A DNA stretch of 64,000 nucleotides from Paracentrotus lividus (GCA_940671915.1 CALNVZ010002100.1:20344656-20408655); one strand, 5' to 3'. Numbered from the stretch's first letter, positions 35,501 to 48,901 are shown. Numbers and translations: made by a program. Notes: generated from the letters alone by a model not told the origin.

Positions 35501-35979
35501 TAACGCAATTCTTGTATTGAGTTTAATGTTTGTAGATGCTCATCCCCGTTAAAACTTCTTGTTTTCCCCACTCAAAAATTTCTGGCCACTTTGGCCGCTT
35601 TTTGGTCAAAGGTACTAAGCACTAATATTATGTCATTTTTTTAATTCATAAATAAATAAAGATTTCAATCACTAAGCGTACATTGTACAAATTTTGTATA
35701 TAAAGAATAACAATCGTGTTATCGCCATGATGTTATAAGCACATCACAGTAAGTGTAATTCGAAGCTGATCATACTAATTCAAGGTGGCCAATAGTGTAG
35801 TTTCCATAGCAAACATGAATTCTATATAATGACTTATGTTTCATATATGACTTCAAATACACATGTCCGTGATCTGATGACGATTTGGAATATCGCAATT
35901 GAAGAAGAATGTCATGAAAATGTATTTCAACGACTTTCAATGACTTAACCATTTTAGCAAAGCCAGTTATTATGTTGCT

Positions 35980-37400
35980 TGACATGTGTCATGAGCGAGT
36001 CAGTGTCCTTAACCAAGGCTCCAGCAATGCCTTCCTCTCAGGAAAGCATTTCAACCAGGCGAGGAGAATACATATCCTCCTGGAAACTAATTAATTAACT
36101 GGCAACTAATGAATTGTAACGTTAAGGGTAAATGAGAGCAAATATTTGGTCAAGATCTTGAAGGATGTCTAGTGGGTTATCTCCATCTCCTGAAAGGATG
36201 GAAGAAGTGCCTACAACTTCTTCAAGTTTTCTATGATCGTTAATGCCTAGACGCCCGGGTGGCAAACAAGGTTTAATTGATGATAAATTGCATGGACGTG
36301 GTTGACATTATTTACTAGTCATTACAGCTGTGAGAATCATGTCGATCTTTCACATTCTTGATAGGAGAAACAAGTCTTCTTTGATGAGAACTGCCACAGT
36401 AATTATTATGCATGCCATTATGTGCCTGTATACACTATCGTAGGTCCTGTACATGGATACCACTCATCCTGAAATGATGGAACAACTTATACGAGATGGC
36501 TTATCTGTGTCTTAGAAGTTGTCATCGATTCGTTTGGAAGGCAGCTAGTTGACCAATCTGTGGACACCTCCATCATGGCTGCTACAGGATCTCGATGACC
36601 AAGCAGGGAATATCTCTACTAAAATCAGAGAGCAGGCTAGAAGCATTATTAGTCAGTCATCTTTTTGACTTGGCAGATCCTTTACTTAAATTATAAGTAA
36701 GGGTCTTTCTAACCTTGAAGGGTATTTCATATATCCCGCGAAGGAATGAGTTTGTACCATTGCCCAAGAGGTTTAGCATGTCGTTCTTCACATCACCAGG
36801 CATCTTTTATCTTCTCTGCTAGAAAGCACAGTTCAGTATTATTGGTCAAAGACTCTTCTAGTGAACAACTCTGGTGTCAATATCTTGCACTCGTTCAAGT
36901 CTCCATGGAACTTCTTGTCCTTGGACCTACTAAGTTCATGGCTTGGATCAAGACCACTCTAAAGAGAGCTGACTGTAAATGGAATTACTTGTTACTCCCT
37001 GATTTTGGTGGAAGGATGAAATGATTGTTCGTACGAGAACAGAAACAGACAACCCATGTATTATCCAGGATGGGTGGTATCCTGTACAGGACCCAAATAT
37101 AACGAATATACAAGCACATAATGGCATGCTTAATTGTGGCAGTTCGCTTCAAAGAAGACATTGATCGTTTTTCCTATCATGAATGTGAACAGATCAAAAT
37201 GGTTCTCACAGCTCTTCTGAACTGTAAACACAGAGTCAACCATGTCCGCTCATTTCATCCCAAACTGGATTTACATGTACACCATGTTTGTCACACTAGT
37301 GTCTTTGCAGAAATGATCAAAGACAACCATGACGGAGTTATACACACTTTCTTCCAGGAGATGACTGGACATCCTTCAATATCTTGACCAAAATATCTGT
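35980..37400 (+). pseudogene. Degenerate central region of the 34-39 kb element, possible dead coding sequence
   Basis: This centre is less AT-rich than the arms and carries short + frames separated by stops and frame shifts, the longest being 36746-37024 (92 codons) and 37121-37387 (88 codons). The second is rich in His and Cys ('HHVCHTSVF' is readable) and does not match any transposase signature that I can recognise. I see no DDE triad or zinc-finger pattern with confidence. It may be a decayed transposase or a captured host fragment. Confidence 0.35.
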
Positions 37401-39025
37401 AGCTTTCATTTGCCTCTTCACATTAAAAGAAGACTTCAATATGTTATATGAACGATAAGTATTCAAGAGGACATGACTTCTCCACCCTAGTTGAAATGTT
37501 TTCCCGATAGAAAGGCATTGAGGACATTGGTCATGTTGGTTTACAATACTGGACTCGCTCAGGACACACATCTAGCAACATGAAACAGCTTGGGTCAGCA
37601 TGATCAGCTATGAATTTTCTCTTTCTGTTTTTTGCTTACACAATCATGCCGCTTTTACAATTTTTATTTTTTGCATACAATTTTACAATACAGACTGATT
37701 GATTGAAATTGAATTTAAAAATGAAAAAAAAATGACATAAAATTATTGCTTAACTTTTGACCCAACAGTGGCCAAAATGACCAGACTTAATGTGTGCGAC
37801 AAAATAATCAGTTTTAACGCGGTTGGCATTAACAAACATTGAAATCAAGACAATTAGTGCATTGTAGACTAAATAGTGGATTACTGTACACACATTTGGC
37901 GGTTGTTGCAATTTTAGCCCACATTGACCATTTGCATATAGGAATGGTCAGTGCGGGTCAAAGTGGTAAGAACCGCAACAGTGACATTACAATGATTAAA
38001 TCACAGTAAATACCACAATTTTCAGGCTTGTCATATTTGTGCATGCATTTTGTTGTGAAAGCAAATATCAAACATTTTTTTTTTTTGTTCTTTTAATAGT
38101 TCATGGTCAGCATGCTAAGTAGGAGTGGAGAATGTGCACATATTGTGTGCGGGGTAAATCTGTTTCTGATGACCGGGATGATAAAAAAAAAAATGTCTGT
38201 TATATTAATTGCTTAGAGACACAGTCTAATTATGTTTAGGCACTGTATTTTTTGTAAATCGTATTTTTATTTCACTCGGCTAATGGTCAACCTTCGGTCA
38301 ATAAGTGACCAGTAAGTGACCAGAACCTTATGGGTAGGTTGAATAAGACCTCTATTTTTTGAAATCAGCATCAATTGTTGCCACTCTCCACCACTAGCCA
38401 ACTCTTTAGTGAAATGAGTTGAAAGAAAGGATAATACATCTACATATATACACGTGTATACACTAATACACGTAATACATAGGCCTGTATAGTAAAATCC
38501 TGCAAAATGGCAAAATGGTCACTTTCGGTCAAACTGGCCTAAATGACCAGGGCTGTCCAAATTATTTTAGAAAATGGTATGGGAGTATTGCTTTAGACCC
38601 AAGGAGTTTTTTAAATGGTTTGGGGTGGGAAGACCATCACTTGGTTGACTCTGATGGTCATTTGGTCTAATTTTGGCCCCAAAAATGATAAAAATGACAA
38701 TTTGGCCGAAATTGACCAAAATGACCCATTTAATGACCCACCGAGTCAATAAAACCACTTTTTCTAGAACAAGCGCACATTTTTCATCAGATAGGTTTTA
38801 AAAATCCCATTTATCGGCAAAAATTATAGAAATAAAATACCCTTGACCACAAGTGACCAAAATGGTCATTTTTGGACAAAATTGGCCAAAATGGCCGAAG
38901 TGTCACGGGTACGCGGTCAGTAAGAGTGACATTTTTGGAATCAGCGCAAAATTTACTCTAGATAGGACCTTCAAACCTTCCCCAGCAAAAATGCTGATTA
39001 ACGGCCCTTGGCTCCTAGGGTAATA

Positions 39026-40648
39026 AATCGAATAAATGTGATTTGAATATCATTCAATGTTACTGCATCCCTTTAAGACAAAAAAAAAAAGAAGAAGTAT
39101 AACAGAATAGTCAAATAAAAACTTTTTTGATCAATTACCATAGTAAGTAACTGGTGCAAGAGCCAACAGCTACATCCTAGGTGACACCTTCAGTTATATT
39201 TCAAATGTTATTACACACTTGAAGTTTCTAAAGATATGCCCAACTTTTTACAACCAATTAAATGATCATTTTAATTAAAACTTTATATTAGGCAGTTCAC
39301 TCCAGTTAATCCAATAAAAAAAACCTGTGTTATTAAATTACATTCTTTGAAAGATATCATGAGTGGACCAATGAAGGAAATAGCAGGAGGACCAATTTCC
39401 TCAATGATATCTGATGTCCGCAGATGATATTCGTTCACACAGCATTGCTCAATGGATGGCTCAATAAGTGGTTCAGAAAAAGAGGTCTGTAATATATATT
39501 TTTCAATAAACACAGTCTCGGAATATGAGTAGACACACTCTTATATTGAGGGTAGGAGTTCTACTTTAGAGAGCCCGTAAGTAGGGTGGTAGGCGTCAAG
39601 TTACTCCTATGGCCCAATTATAAGTATGTCTTTTCCCCATCTATGTATGTAATTCATACACATTTATGTTTACGAGCAGCATTTAAAGGTATTGTCACAT
39701 TCTGGCATGAATTATATCTCCTCAAATTAGGAGATAATTCTTATTTTAATTTTGATAGGGAAAGAAAGAGAAGATGGGTAAATGAAAAAAACAATGTTGG
39801 CTGAATACTAAAGTCCACTGTTCCAAACAACCCAACTACTGTATTTTTTTTTTCAGTGGGGAAAGAAATCTCAAGTGATATGTGTATTAAAGCCTAGATA
39901 TTTTGCTGTCCGAAACATTTTATTTCATATGATTTGCTCTTGGAAAAGCAGAGTTAAGTTAAATTTTGTATGACAAGGAAAAATCGCAGTGTCTGGTACC
40001 ACACCCCATATATGAAAGGCAGCATCATCAAGTTTTTTTTAAAGGACAATATTTTTAAATTAGTAAATCAACCATTCATACATATCTTTTAATGGATTCA
40101 CATGTCTCTTAAAACATCCTCTTTAAAAATTCTATTAAAATAACTTTGATACATACATGTAGGTCTAAATACATCCTATATTTTTAAAAAAACGAACTGA
40201 ACCCAGAATATTATACTGCACACTTTGAACATTGTTAACTTTGAAAACACCTAAAGAGGTCCGTTTGTTTTTTCTCCTCCCTTTGATGGAATATTGCCAA
40301 TATGTATTCATCATAAAATTATATCTTTCTCTTCTTCAACTTTTCTACAAAATGAATTCACTCCCAGAAATGTCATATTTATCCCAAACCTTCTTCCTCT
40401 TTTGTTTTATAAAACTGAGGCACTACCTGATGAAAATTGGTAAACATTTCCTGTGCTATATTGAAAAACAAAACAAATATTACCCGGTACTTACAAAATG
40501 TGATTGAAAATCTAATCAACTTTGATTTTGTAATGATATTTCTTTCCCTAGTGCTTGGCTGAAATATGCCCCAAGGAGTCAAGAATGTGCACATATTGTC
40601 TTGTTCCGATGACTGGCATAGTTATATTCACAATATGCAGTGGTAGTC
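39026..40648. other. AT-rich non-coding DNA
   Basis: Only short frames. An A-run lies near 39080 and a T-run near 39845. No conserved signal recognised. Confidence 0.5.
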
Positions 40649-40651
40649 TAA

Positions 40652-40936
40652 GGGTGCTATCTCACTTCGCGGAGACGTCTCCGCGACAGAATAAAAAAAA
40701 TCGTCTCCGCGACGGATAAAAAGTATTAGAGACGTCTCCTGAATTTTGGAGACGGATTTTTTAAAATAAATTGTCGCGGAGACGACTCGGAGACGTCTCC
40801 GCGACAATTTATTTTTCAAAATCCGTCTCCAAAATTTCGGAGATGTCTCGGAGACGTCTCTAATACTTTTTATCCGTCGCGGAGACGATTTTTCTATTCT
40901 GTCGCGGAGACGTCTCCGCGAAGTGAGATAGCACCC
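40652..40936. mobile_element. 285-bp hairpin MITE, PIF/Harbinger-like by TAA duplication
   Basis: The element is almost one perfect hairpin: GGGTGCTATCTCACTTCGCG at the left is the complement of the right end, and pairing continues for about 140 bases per arm. TAA flanks both ends (40649-40651 and 40937-40939), fitting the three-base TWA target of PIF/Harbinger elements. Inside, the palindromic core 'agacgtct', mostly within 'ggagacgtctcc', recurs near both ends and around the centre. Despite many CG dinucleotides the arms have few mismatches, suggesting a fairly recent insertion or hairpin-guided correction. Confidence 0.88.
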
Positions 40937-40939
40937 TAA

Positions 40940-41879
40940 CTATACATCAGGCACTACATAAATCGAGAATATACCTACCTGACAAAACAAGAAAAATATA
41001 GGCCTACACATTTTGTTGTTTACTTTGGAGAAAACTTCGCAAACTTTTGATTTTGTAATTAAATATCTCTTTTCCTCTTCCACTGCTTATCAAGCGATCA
41101 CACTCACTGCCTTTTTCAATCAGTCTGCTACACAGGTTGGTGGATTTATTGAAACATCCAGAATTCAGGTCAAAGCTCCCAACCGGGGTCACTGACCTCA
41201 AAGAATTGACATAAATATAGAGAAATTGAAAACCATAAATTGCTCCAGGTAGAGAAAGGAAGCATGAAAGAAGTCAAATGGGGTGATGTTTTCCAGAAGG
41301 TTTGGTAATTATTCTGCCAGAGGAAAAACAAAAAGAAAGGAACCTCAATATTTCCACCTTGCGCAAAGTAATTCTCGAAAGACAAATGCTTAGGTTTTGA
41401 AGGAGATCGGTTTGGGTTCACTGCAATACTTGGAGAGCAAACAACTCAAATTTATGATGAAAAACTATTCAATTGAAGAAATGTAAGGAATGTCATGATT
41501 GAACTGATCAATAAAGAAAGATGTACTTTGACTACTTGCTATTAAATATTGGTAGATTTAAAGGAGCCCTTCATTAGGTTTGTAACACCCTGCTTTGCAA
41601 ACAAGCAAATATTCAGATTGGAACGTTACAGCAAACACTCCAAGGGGCTGCTTCACTGACGCAGTTTTATTTGGATGAGCACCCCCTGGTGATGAACGTG
41701 TGATTTTCAATTTTCCAGAATAAACAAGAGTGAACATTTTGACAGATGAGAAGTATAATTGTATTAATACATTTCACTTAGAATAGCACCAACACAGTTC
41801 AGACTTTAGATTTGAGCTTTGTTTCTTTTTAAATATTAAATGATTTATAAATCGATGATATTGGACTTGTATAAATGTT
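40940..41879. other. Non-coding DNA with a CTCF-like site
   Basis: No gene recognised. At 41677-41694 the + strand reads 'gagcaccccctggtgatg', whose complement CACCAGGGGGTGCT differs from the CTCF core CACCAGGGGGCGCT by one C-to-T at a CpG. Otherwise AT-rich. Confidence 0.4.
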
Positions 41880-41992
41880 GACATTTCTTTTACTCAAGTA
41901 TTTGATTTTATTTTTACTTGTGCGCTTAGTGCATTTGATTTCAAGTGGATTTAGCACCTTATAAGGATCACATATCTTTATTATTATTACAC
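41880..41992 (+). repeat. SINE/LINE-type 3' tail with (ATT)n
   Basis: 'gtgcgcttagtgcat', then 'gtggatttagcaccttataa', then 'tctttattattattac' has the block order of retroposon 3' ends that finish in ATT repeats. The 5' part is not recognisable. Similar tails are at 29.6 and 42.7 kb. Confidence 0.45.
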
Positions 41993-42633
41993 CAGTCATT
42001 TTATTGCACTGGCCTGGAGAGCCTCTATTACGCATGTTATAATCAATACCTATTCCGTTACATGTTTAGCATGTCAAATCAATATCTCAAGTAAACGCAA
42101 TATACCTCATTCCACTAAAGGCCTTCAATTGCACAAAAACAATACATATCCACAGAATGAGTCATCTATTCCTACGGTTTTAAGTTTTCTGAAACATTTT
42201 GGGGGAAAAAAACCCTCCCCGAAGCCCCCCAAATCCCTCTGCAAAGTAGCTTTCGTCACGCTGCCTATGGCCAGGATTTTGCTGCCCAAATTCACTTAGT
42301 ATTGAATTCCAATATTTTCTGAGATTCGGTGAAATAACAGCAGTTCCTTGTTCTCATCTAAAAAAAAGTTGAAACCCGAGAGAATAACTTACTGGAAAAA
42401 AATATGGCTGGATGACTGTTAAACAGATGAAATACAACCAACAACAGTTAGCAGTGGTATGGGTAATATTTTAGACTTCAGGAACAAATATCCCATTCTG
42501 GTCATGAGAGCAGACCGGTGACATTTTTCAGAAGCTTTCCAGGGTTTTCTATACAGTAGAATCAGTCATCGGTCCTCAACTTTAACTATCGAACTATGCT
42601 CAAATAATAGATGCTTCATCAAACCTTTCTGTG

Positions 42634-42670
42634 CTCTCTCTCTCTCTCTCTCTCTCCCTATCTTTCTCTT
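42634..42670. repeat. (CT)n microsatellite
   Basis: An uninterrupted CT run at about 42634-42656 continues as impure pyrimidine sequence. The frame over it is an artefact of the repeat. Confidence 0.9.
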
Positions 42671-42689
42671 TCTCTTTGATTAATGTTTT

Positions 42690-42820
42690 AATTGTGTATA
42701 TTATGTTGAAGCCGTTGTTACATGTATCTCTGTACTTTATTTTATGTATTTTCTGCTGCGCCTTGATCGAATTATTTCGGATATGTGCGCATTATAAATT
42801 CATATTATTATTACTTCTAT
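42690..42820 (+). repeat. SINE/LINE-type 3' tail 'tgcgccttgat..gcgcattataaat..(att)n'
   Basis: 'ctgctgcgccttgatcgaat' followed by 'ggatatgtgcgcattataaa' and 'tattattattact'. This arrangement is typical of 3' ends of retroposons in invertebrate deuterostomes and molluscs as I recall it. No reverse transcriptase is seen next to it. Confidence 0.55.
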
Positions 42821-43124
42821 TTCTTTCTTTCTCTGTAACACTCCTCCTTCCTCTCTCTTATTCATTTCTCTCAATTCATACCCCTTCTGAAAGTCCTCAA
42901 ATTCTATTCTGAATTCTAAGCAAGTACTTCTTAAAAATTTCAAACGTCAACCAAATACATGCCCTCAAAATTGATGAGTGTACAGTTTCTTAGCTTTTAG
43001 ATCAATTTTCAGAAAGAGAAAAACTTATCTGTCAACAAGTGTCAAGAAATCAATTCTTCTAAATATATTACCTTGCATTCCATCCATGATATTATCTAGA
43101 GAAAGTTATTCTTACGAACAATTC

Positions 43125-43398
43125 AAGTAGATGCATCTAGATAAAACAATTTCTGAATTCCATATGGAAGTCATGATTTATCACATCTCGGAAGCAACCA
43201 TGCAAAAATCAGAAGGAAATTACAATAATAAAGTGAAAAGCAATACCTTAAGATCTTAAGTAGATGTAGATGTACAATAAAACAATTTCTGAATTCCATA
43301 TTGGATTTGTGATTATCATATCGGGGAAGCAAACATGCAAAAATCAGAAGAAAATTTTAACAATAAAGTGAAAAGCAATTTCTTATTAAGATCTGAAG
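43125..43398. repeat. Two-copy tandem duplication, period about 133 bp
   Basis: 'aaaacaatttctgaattcca' and 'catgcaaaaatcagaag' and 'aataaagtgaaaagcaat' each occur twice, about 130-133 bases apart, in the same order. Copies are roughly 85% alike by eye. Non-coding. Confidence 0.85.
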
Positions 43399-44242
43399 TA
43401 GATTTTAAACACTACCTATACAAGTACACAAAGACAATGGTGCTTGAACATTAAAGGCAATATGAACCTACAGCCTACATCACTACGTCAAGTCTACTCA
43501 TAGCAATTCTGTCCTGATTCCTAACCCACAATGCAACATTCTGAGCAGTGTAGTCTTATAATATAGGCCCACTTGAGAGAAAACTAACTTACATTCAGTA
43601 CTCCATACATTTGTGATGCATCACATCAAAATGAGAGACAAGTCGCCAGAAAGAGTGAAAGACATTGGCATATTAATCCCCTTTTCATTACTTTCATTTT
43701 GTCTTTTTTGCTCATTTTTTTTTTTAAGAGCACACATGAAACATTGAAGATTCAGAAAATCAAAAAAATACTTTCCCCCAAATTAGACATTTATTATTAT
43801 TTCACTGATTTCCTTGACCCTTTGCTGAATTTGCTCTGCGACTTTTCTCTCATTTTGATACTGCCATGATTATGTTACCAAGTAGCAAATAAAATACTTT
43901 TCCCCGTCATAACATTTCAGTTTCCCTATAAAATTAACATTATAAGCTAATTTCTACACTGTTTCGTTAATAAGTATCTCAAAAGGTTTATTTTAGGACT
44001 AGCTCTTAATAACACACAGTCAAGGAGAGTATTGGTCGGTTTGCTTTTGCTTTAAAGATGTTACATGTGCTCCATGATATGCCTCATTACTGGTTGGTGT
44101 CTGGGCAACATAATTCTAACCATGATCTCCACTGCCTACATACTGTGAAATGTTATCTCGTCTGCCGAGATCCAGAAGGACGTTAATACTATGTGAAGGT
44201 ATATACATTAATGCCCATCAGCACATGATGCTATTCAGTACC

Positions 44243-44670
44243 TGGACTGACTAATTCAATAACAAATTCTTGCCACGACAGGTCCAGACAGACAATGTGT
44301 CATAATTGCTGCATGTTTTGAATTATTCACACCAGCACCTCGTTGCATAAAACTTAATAATGGTAAACTTGCCATCGATGATAACTTTCCTAGAATACTT
44401 GAATTTGATGATGGCAGAGTTAACATCTAAGGTAAGTTTAAACGACGGGGCGTAAGTTCAAACAAACGCATATTTTGGATAGAAGCAGAAGGGTGTTTAA
44501 TAGTGGTATTTGAAAAATTCTACTAGTTAATTCCCTTTTGCCTTGAAGCTTACAATATTTGTTCAGTGACTGGACTAATTCATTATGCCAGCCATGGCAT
44601 GAACAGGCACATGGAGAGACTAATGTGTCATAATTACTGCATCGTTTAATCATTCCCACCAAGTTCATAT
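44243..44670. repeat. Diverged direct repeat, spacing about 325 bp
   Basis: 'gactaattca' followed by 'aatgtgtcataattgctgca' and 'cattcacacca'-type words near 44243-44335 recurs as 'gactaattca', 'aatgtgtcataattactgca' and 'cattcccacca' near 44571-44661. This is an old duplication. The minus-strand frame at 44438-44668 covers the second copy and is not recognised. Confidence 0.65.
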
Positions 44671-47600
44671 AAAAACATATTATATTCAGAAAAATACACT
44701 ATTACAAAAGTTATTATTTATAATGGCCTTCTACCTCTGAGGAAACAATATCCATGGCCTTTATCACCTGAATGTATCACCGTAGCGCAGGGACAAATTT
44801 GCTTTTGACTGGTTAAACAGGAAAGCTGAGACACATTACATATTGGATGGCCTTTAAACATTGTTACAAAGATGAAATATATTACCTGTTAAAAGGCAAA
44901 AGGGTGTTACCTCTGTGTTTAGGTATATTGTTAAAGAGCTTCTTGCTCTTCAGTGAGGATATTTATGATTCAAAAGAAATAATAGGCTACCAGCAGCATC
45001 ATCTTCAGACGGATGTTCATAATTGAGCACATAGGGATGCTGCAACAGTAATGTGCCATAAATGTACCAAGGTGTTGTTATTATGATTGATACAGTTGTA
45101 AGTTGATATGTAAATCGGATGGTTTGACAAAGGGAGCAGAGATTTATTTCATCCAGTGAGAAAAGAGGGGAATTGATAGTTTATTTTTAGCGAACAATTA
45201 ATACAGGGACTCGGGATTCAATATTTTGTGTTATCTTGAAAGAGGAGCTGTTGGCTTTTTGGTTTAAATCCTTTTCGATGTTGATTACTCAACAAAATAG
45301 AACAGAAATGAATTGTCTAATCCTTTCAGGCATAATAAATGTTGTAGGTTTTTGGAAATTTAATTCAGGAAGATATTTAGAAAGAAAAAAAAAATTAAAT
45401 ATCTAGATGATCTTTTATATCTAGACGAACTTTGATCCATCCCATTTAGAAAAATTCTCATTAATTTGCTCTGAGTTATATTAAATTGCCAGTTTCATTT
45501 TCAAATGAAATTTTAAACAAATTTGCTTTCTATTACAAGAGGCCGATTCTCAAACTAATTTCTAAACATTTCTGACTTATACCAATCCATACACTCATGC
45601 AACAAATGCAGACCAAAGAATTGCAGTTGGGGTCACACTGCCAGTTGCACTTTTCTGCTCCATGCTAGCAGCTTACTATTCCTTTTTCAAATCGGTCCAG
45701 ACCAGTCGACAAATAACAAATGTCTACGACAAAAATGTTTAAGCTGATTAGGAAAGCCACAGTAGCTGTCAATTTCATTGTGTAATCATATGTTGTCCAT
45801 TACAGATGCGGATGAACTGAGCGTATGAATGGGGATAAACGGGAGATGAGAAAAAGAAATTTTGTTCCCCAAGTAACAAAGTGATAAGACTTCTGCTATT
45901 TACCGTTATTTCATGAAAATGCCAGATTATTACTAAAAATATAATACTGATTTTACGAATGTAGAAGCACAGTACGATGTATCTATATAGTCAAATACAT
46001 TGTTTTGCCGATATCATCATACGCGGCTTGAGATCTGTTGGAGGTGAACCGAAAGGCTGAGTATTGAAAGACGAAAGAGACATCCTGTTTCCAAGTATAC
46101 GTGAAAACTGGACTTACGTTTTTGAAAATTATGGCGCATCAGTTTTAGACTTACAATGCTAAAAACTGGATTATAGGAATGCCACAGATATTCATGCGGT
46201 AAGATGATCTTTTTCGAACATTTTGCCTTTATTCTTACATGGATGTAGGTGAGCCAAAGGATGGGAATAAGGTAGAGCTGGTGGATAAAGAGAATTTGTT
46301 TCTCTAAGCGCACAAAACTTGCTCACAGCGTTCTTCAAGTGAAAAATTAGAAGGGGAATCAAATGTTTCATACACAAGTGTTTTCGTCTCGCAGTGCAAT
46401 CTCTGTGAGTATTGACCATATAGTAATCACATTCAATACGTGATGAAATGAGCGTTGTGTTCGATATGGGAACCGGGAACAGTTCTTCGCAATGGTTTGG
46501 CCAACAGCACATGTCAGTTTGAGTTTATGTGAGGCTAGGTCATCAGTGTGTCTGTCAAAATAATGATCGACTGCGATCATTCTATTGAGGACTTGACACA
46601 TTTGGTTGTGGATGAGACAGATCATTTATCCGGATACATGATCTTCTCTCGCAACTACTCTCTCTTGACCTCATAGATAATTGACCCGGGTGAAATTTTA
46701 AAGCAACGCAATGTTATATGATTCACGTGAATGACATTCGCTGTCCTTTAATTGTGGGCTGAGTGGATTGCTGATATATCTCTGCAGAACAATTTGTATT
46801 TTTTTTGCATTCTAGGCTCATTCCAGTAATAGCCATAGCGCCGGTGCTCTTTTAATAATTGTGCAGCTGGACTATTGGGCCACTAGTGGTCTCGTAATTG
46901 TATATATTTTGCAACGTCTCTCTTCCAAATGACACAGATAAATTTTCTTTCCAGGCATCTTTTACATATACTACTGGTTGCTTTCTTTACTACTTGCATT
47001 AACTAGATATTAGATGTTAATATTTACAAGTTAAATGTCATCTTCTTCTGTTCAGAACTTAATCTCTATATACTAATTCTTGAAACGCAAGTCACACTAA
47101 GAGCTCCAAGTTAGGCCTAATAGATATAAACATTATTAATAATCGAGGGATTCATCATTATTTATGAGCTCGATTTCTTCTTTATTCTATCACTGAATTA
47201 TTTTTTGTTATATAGATAAGGTGATATAGCTACACTATCATGTGGAGCTGGAAACAGAATCATTTGCATTGGCAATAAACATTACATACTCTTCCCATGT
47301 CACCCCACAAAAGAACATCAGGAAAGCATATTGAAATAAAATGATTAGTGATCCGACTAAGTATGCTAGTGGGCGTAATTTCAGTAAATAAATGGAGTTT
47401 TAAAGCCCTTCTGGATTTCAAGCAGATAAGCACTATCTAATTGATGGCTCTATACATCTACTAGAAGGACAAAAACCGATAAAGTCAATCTTGAACTATG
47501 TACATGCCAAAGAACATTGGATGTATTGATCACAAGAATCAGGTCCCACGTCATCTTTAAAAATCCTCCATCAACAGTCGGTACTCGCTATTATACCACA

Positions 47601-48901
47601 ATTATGCATCCATAACCCAGCCCCACCCACTGAATTTAAAAATAGGTGACGAGATTGGCCACAAATGACTAGTGCCACCACAAACTCATATTCGATTCCC
47701 GATGATGGACATATGGAGTGAAATAAGATCTGCAGATGTTGGTCATCTTACGAGGTAAATCTCACTCTTTGATCTGCCCCAGTTCGGGTATCTTTTCACG
47801 ATATTTCTAGTCGGCTCAAAGGATTTGACAGTAGTTCTGTAGAGAAGGAGAACAGAATTGGTTAAATTCATGAATGTTAGTTACTCTTCTCGTTAAAGGC
47901 AATTATGCAGGGCTTTCACTTCACTTATGATTCTTAGGTTCCAGGTTCGTAGATTGAAACAATTGTCACGTAGCTCATGGTTTAAGTAAATATTCATACA
48001 AGGACATAATCAGTGACACAAACTAAATATTAAGGATATCAAACGCATTTTGTAGGTTCCCTGAATCAGCATTTTAATTTTTTAAAACATGGCATTCATA
48101 ACCGTCTTATGCATGATTTATAACCAAATAGAGTTCATCATAAAAACATTATTCATTCAAAATAAGTGGTTGAATTCGCGAGTTAGCTATGTATAACTCA
48201 TCTAAGCAAAACAGGTCACTTGCAGACCAAGTTTCATCCAAAAAGAGCCATTACAAAATTTATTTCTGTGATTGTTCCAATACTTACATAAGTACTGCCC
48301 AAGTAGGTAGTTTATCTTTAATAGGATTGTCAAAGAAATTATATTTATACCTGTATAGCAGATCACATGTGAAAAATATAGTATTAATAGTATGATCATA
48401 AACTTCAAGTAATTGCTTTTTTAATTGCCCACTAAAGAAAGACATTTCTGGATCTTAGGCTGCAAAAATAAATGGTATAATTCACACATGGATAACAGCA
48501 TCTCATTTGATTAACCTAACATGTGAATGAGCGTTCTGTAAAAGGTTCATCTGTACTTTTGTGTAACTCATCTTATACACCAAACTGGAAAATTCAAGTA
48601 CAGTTGGATCATAAGATATCACTATTATATTAATTCATATGAATATAGACTGACAAGTCCATTAGTCATTTTAACACTCATATATTACCATGTAGTGCAA
48701 CAACATAAAGATTGAAAGCACAGTGGAAACTAGGTGAGCTCTAATCAGTAAACCAATACGCTCTAATACAATATAACTGTCCAAAAACACCCTTACATGC
48801 AGATCCTTTCATTCTTAATCTTTTAACATATGAATGGAAAACAGCGTTTTAACATTTCTTTTATTCTGGGAAAGGTTAATGATAGCGATCACATTAGGAG
48901 C
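44671..48901. other. Long non-coding stretch, nothing firmly recognised
   Basis: Mostly AT-rich. Overlapping minus-strand frames of 85-106 codons at 46017-46625 lack recognisable domains and overlap one another in different frames, which argues against coding. No transposon ends, RNA genes or simple repeats of note. Confidence 0.45.

Larger units (their letters stand above)
34242..39020. mobile_element. 4.8-kb DNA transposon with about 1.25-kb inverted arms, TAATA duplication
   Basis: The left end CCCTAGGAGCCAAGGGCCGT is the exact complement of the right end (39001-39020). TAATA lies immediately outside both ends (34237-34241 and 39021-39025), a 5-bp target duplication. The arms (about 34242-35510 and 37790-39020) pair almost throughout with few differences, including 'ttaatcagcatttttgctgg' and 'taatacacgtaatacata'-type blocks. 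Between them lies about 2.3 kb of unpaired, less AT-rich DNA. Long inverted arms around a central region resemble fold-back elements. The 5-bp duplication leaves several superfamilies possible (Transib-type among them), so none is claimed. Confidence 0.9.

Noticed and set aside
46017..46625. Three overlapping minus-strand frames of 85-106 codons
   Set aside because: Different frames overlap over the same DNA and none shows a domain; chance openness is likelier than coding.
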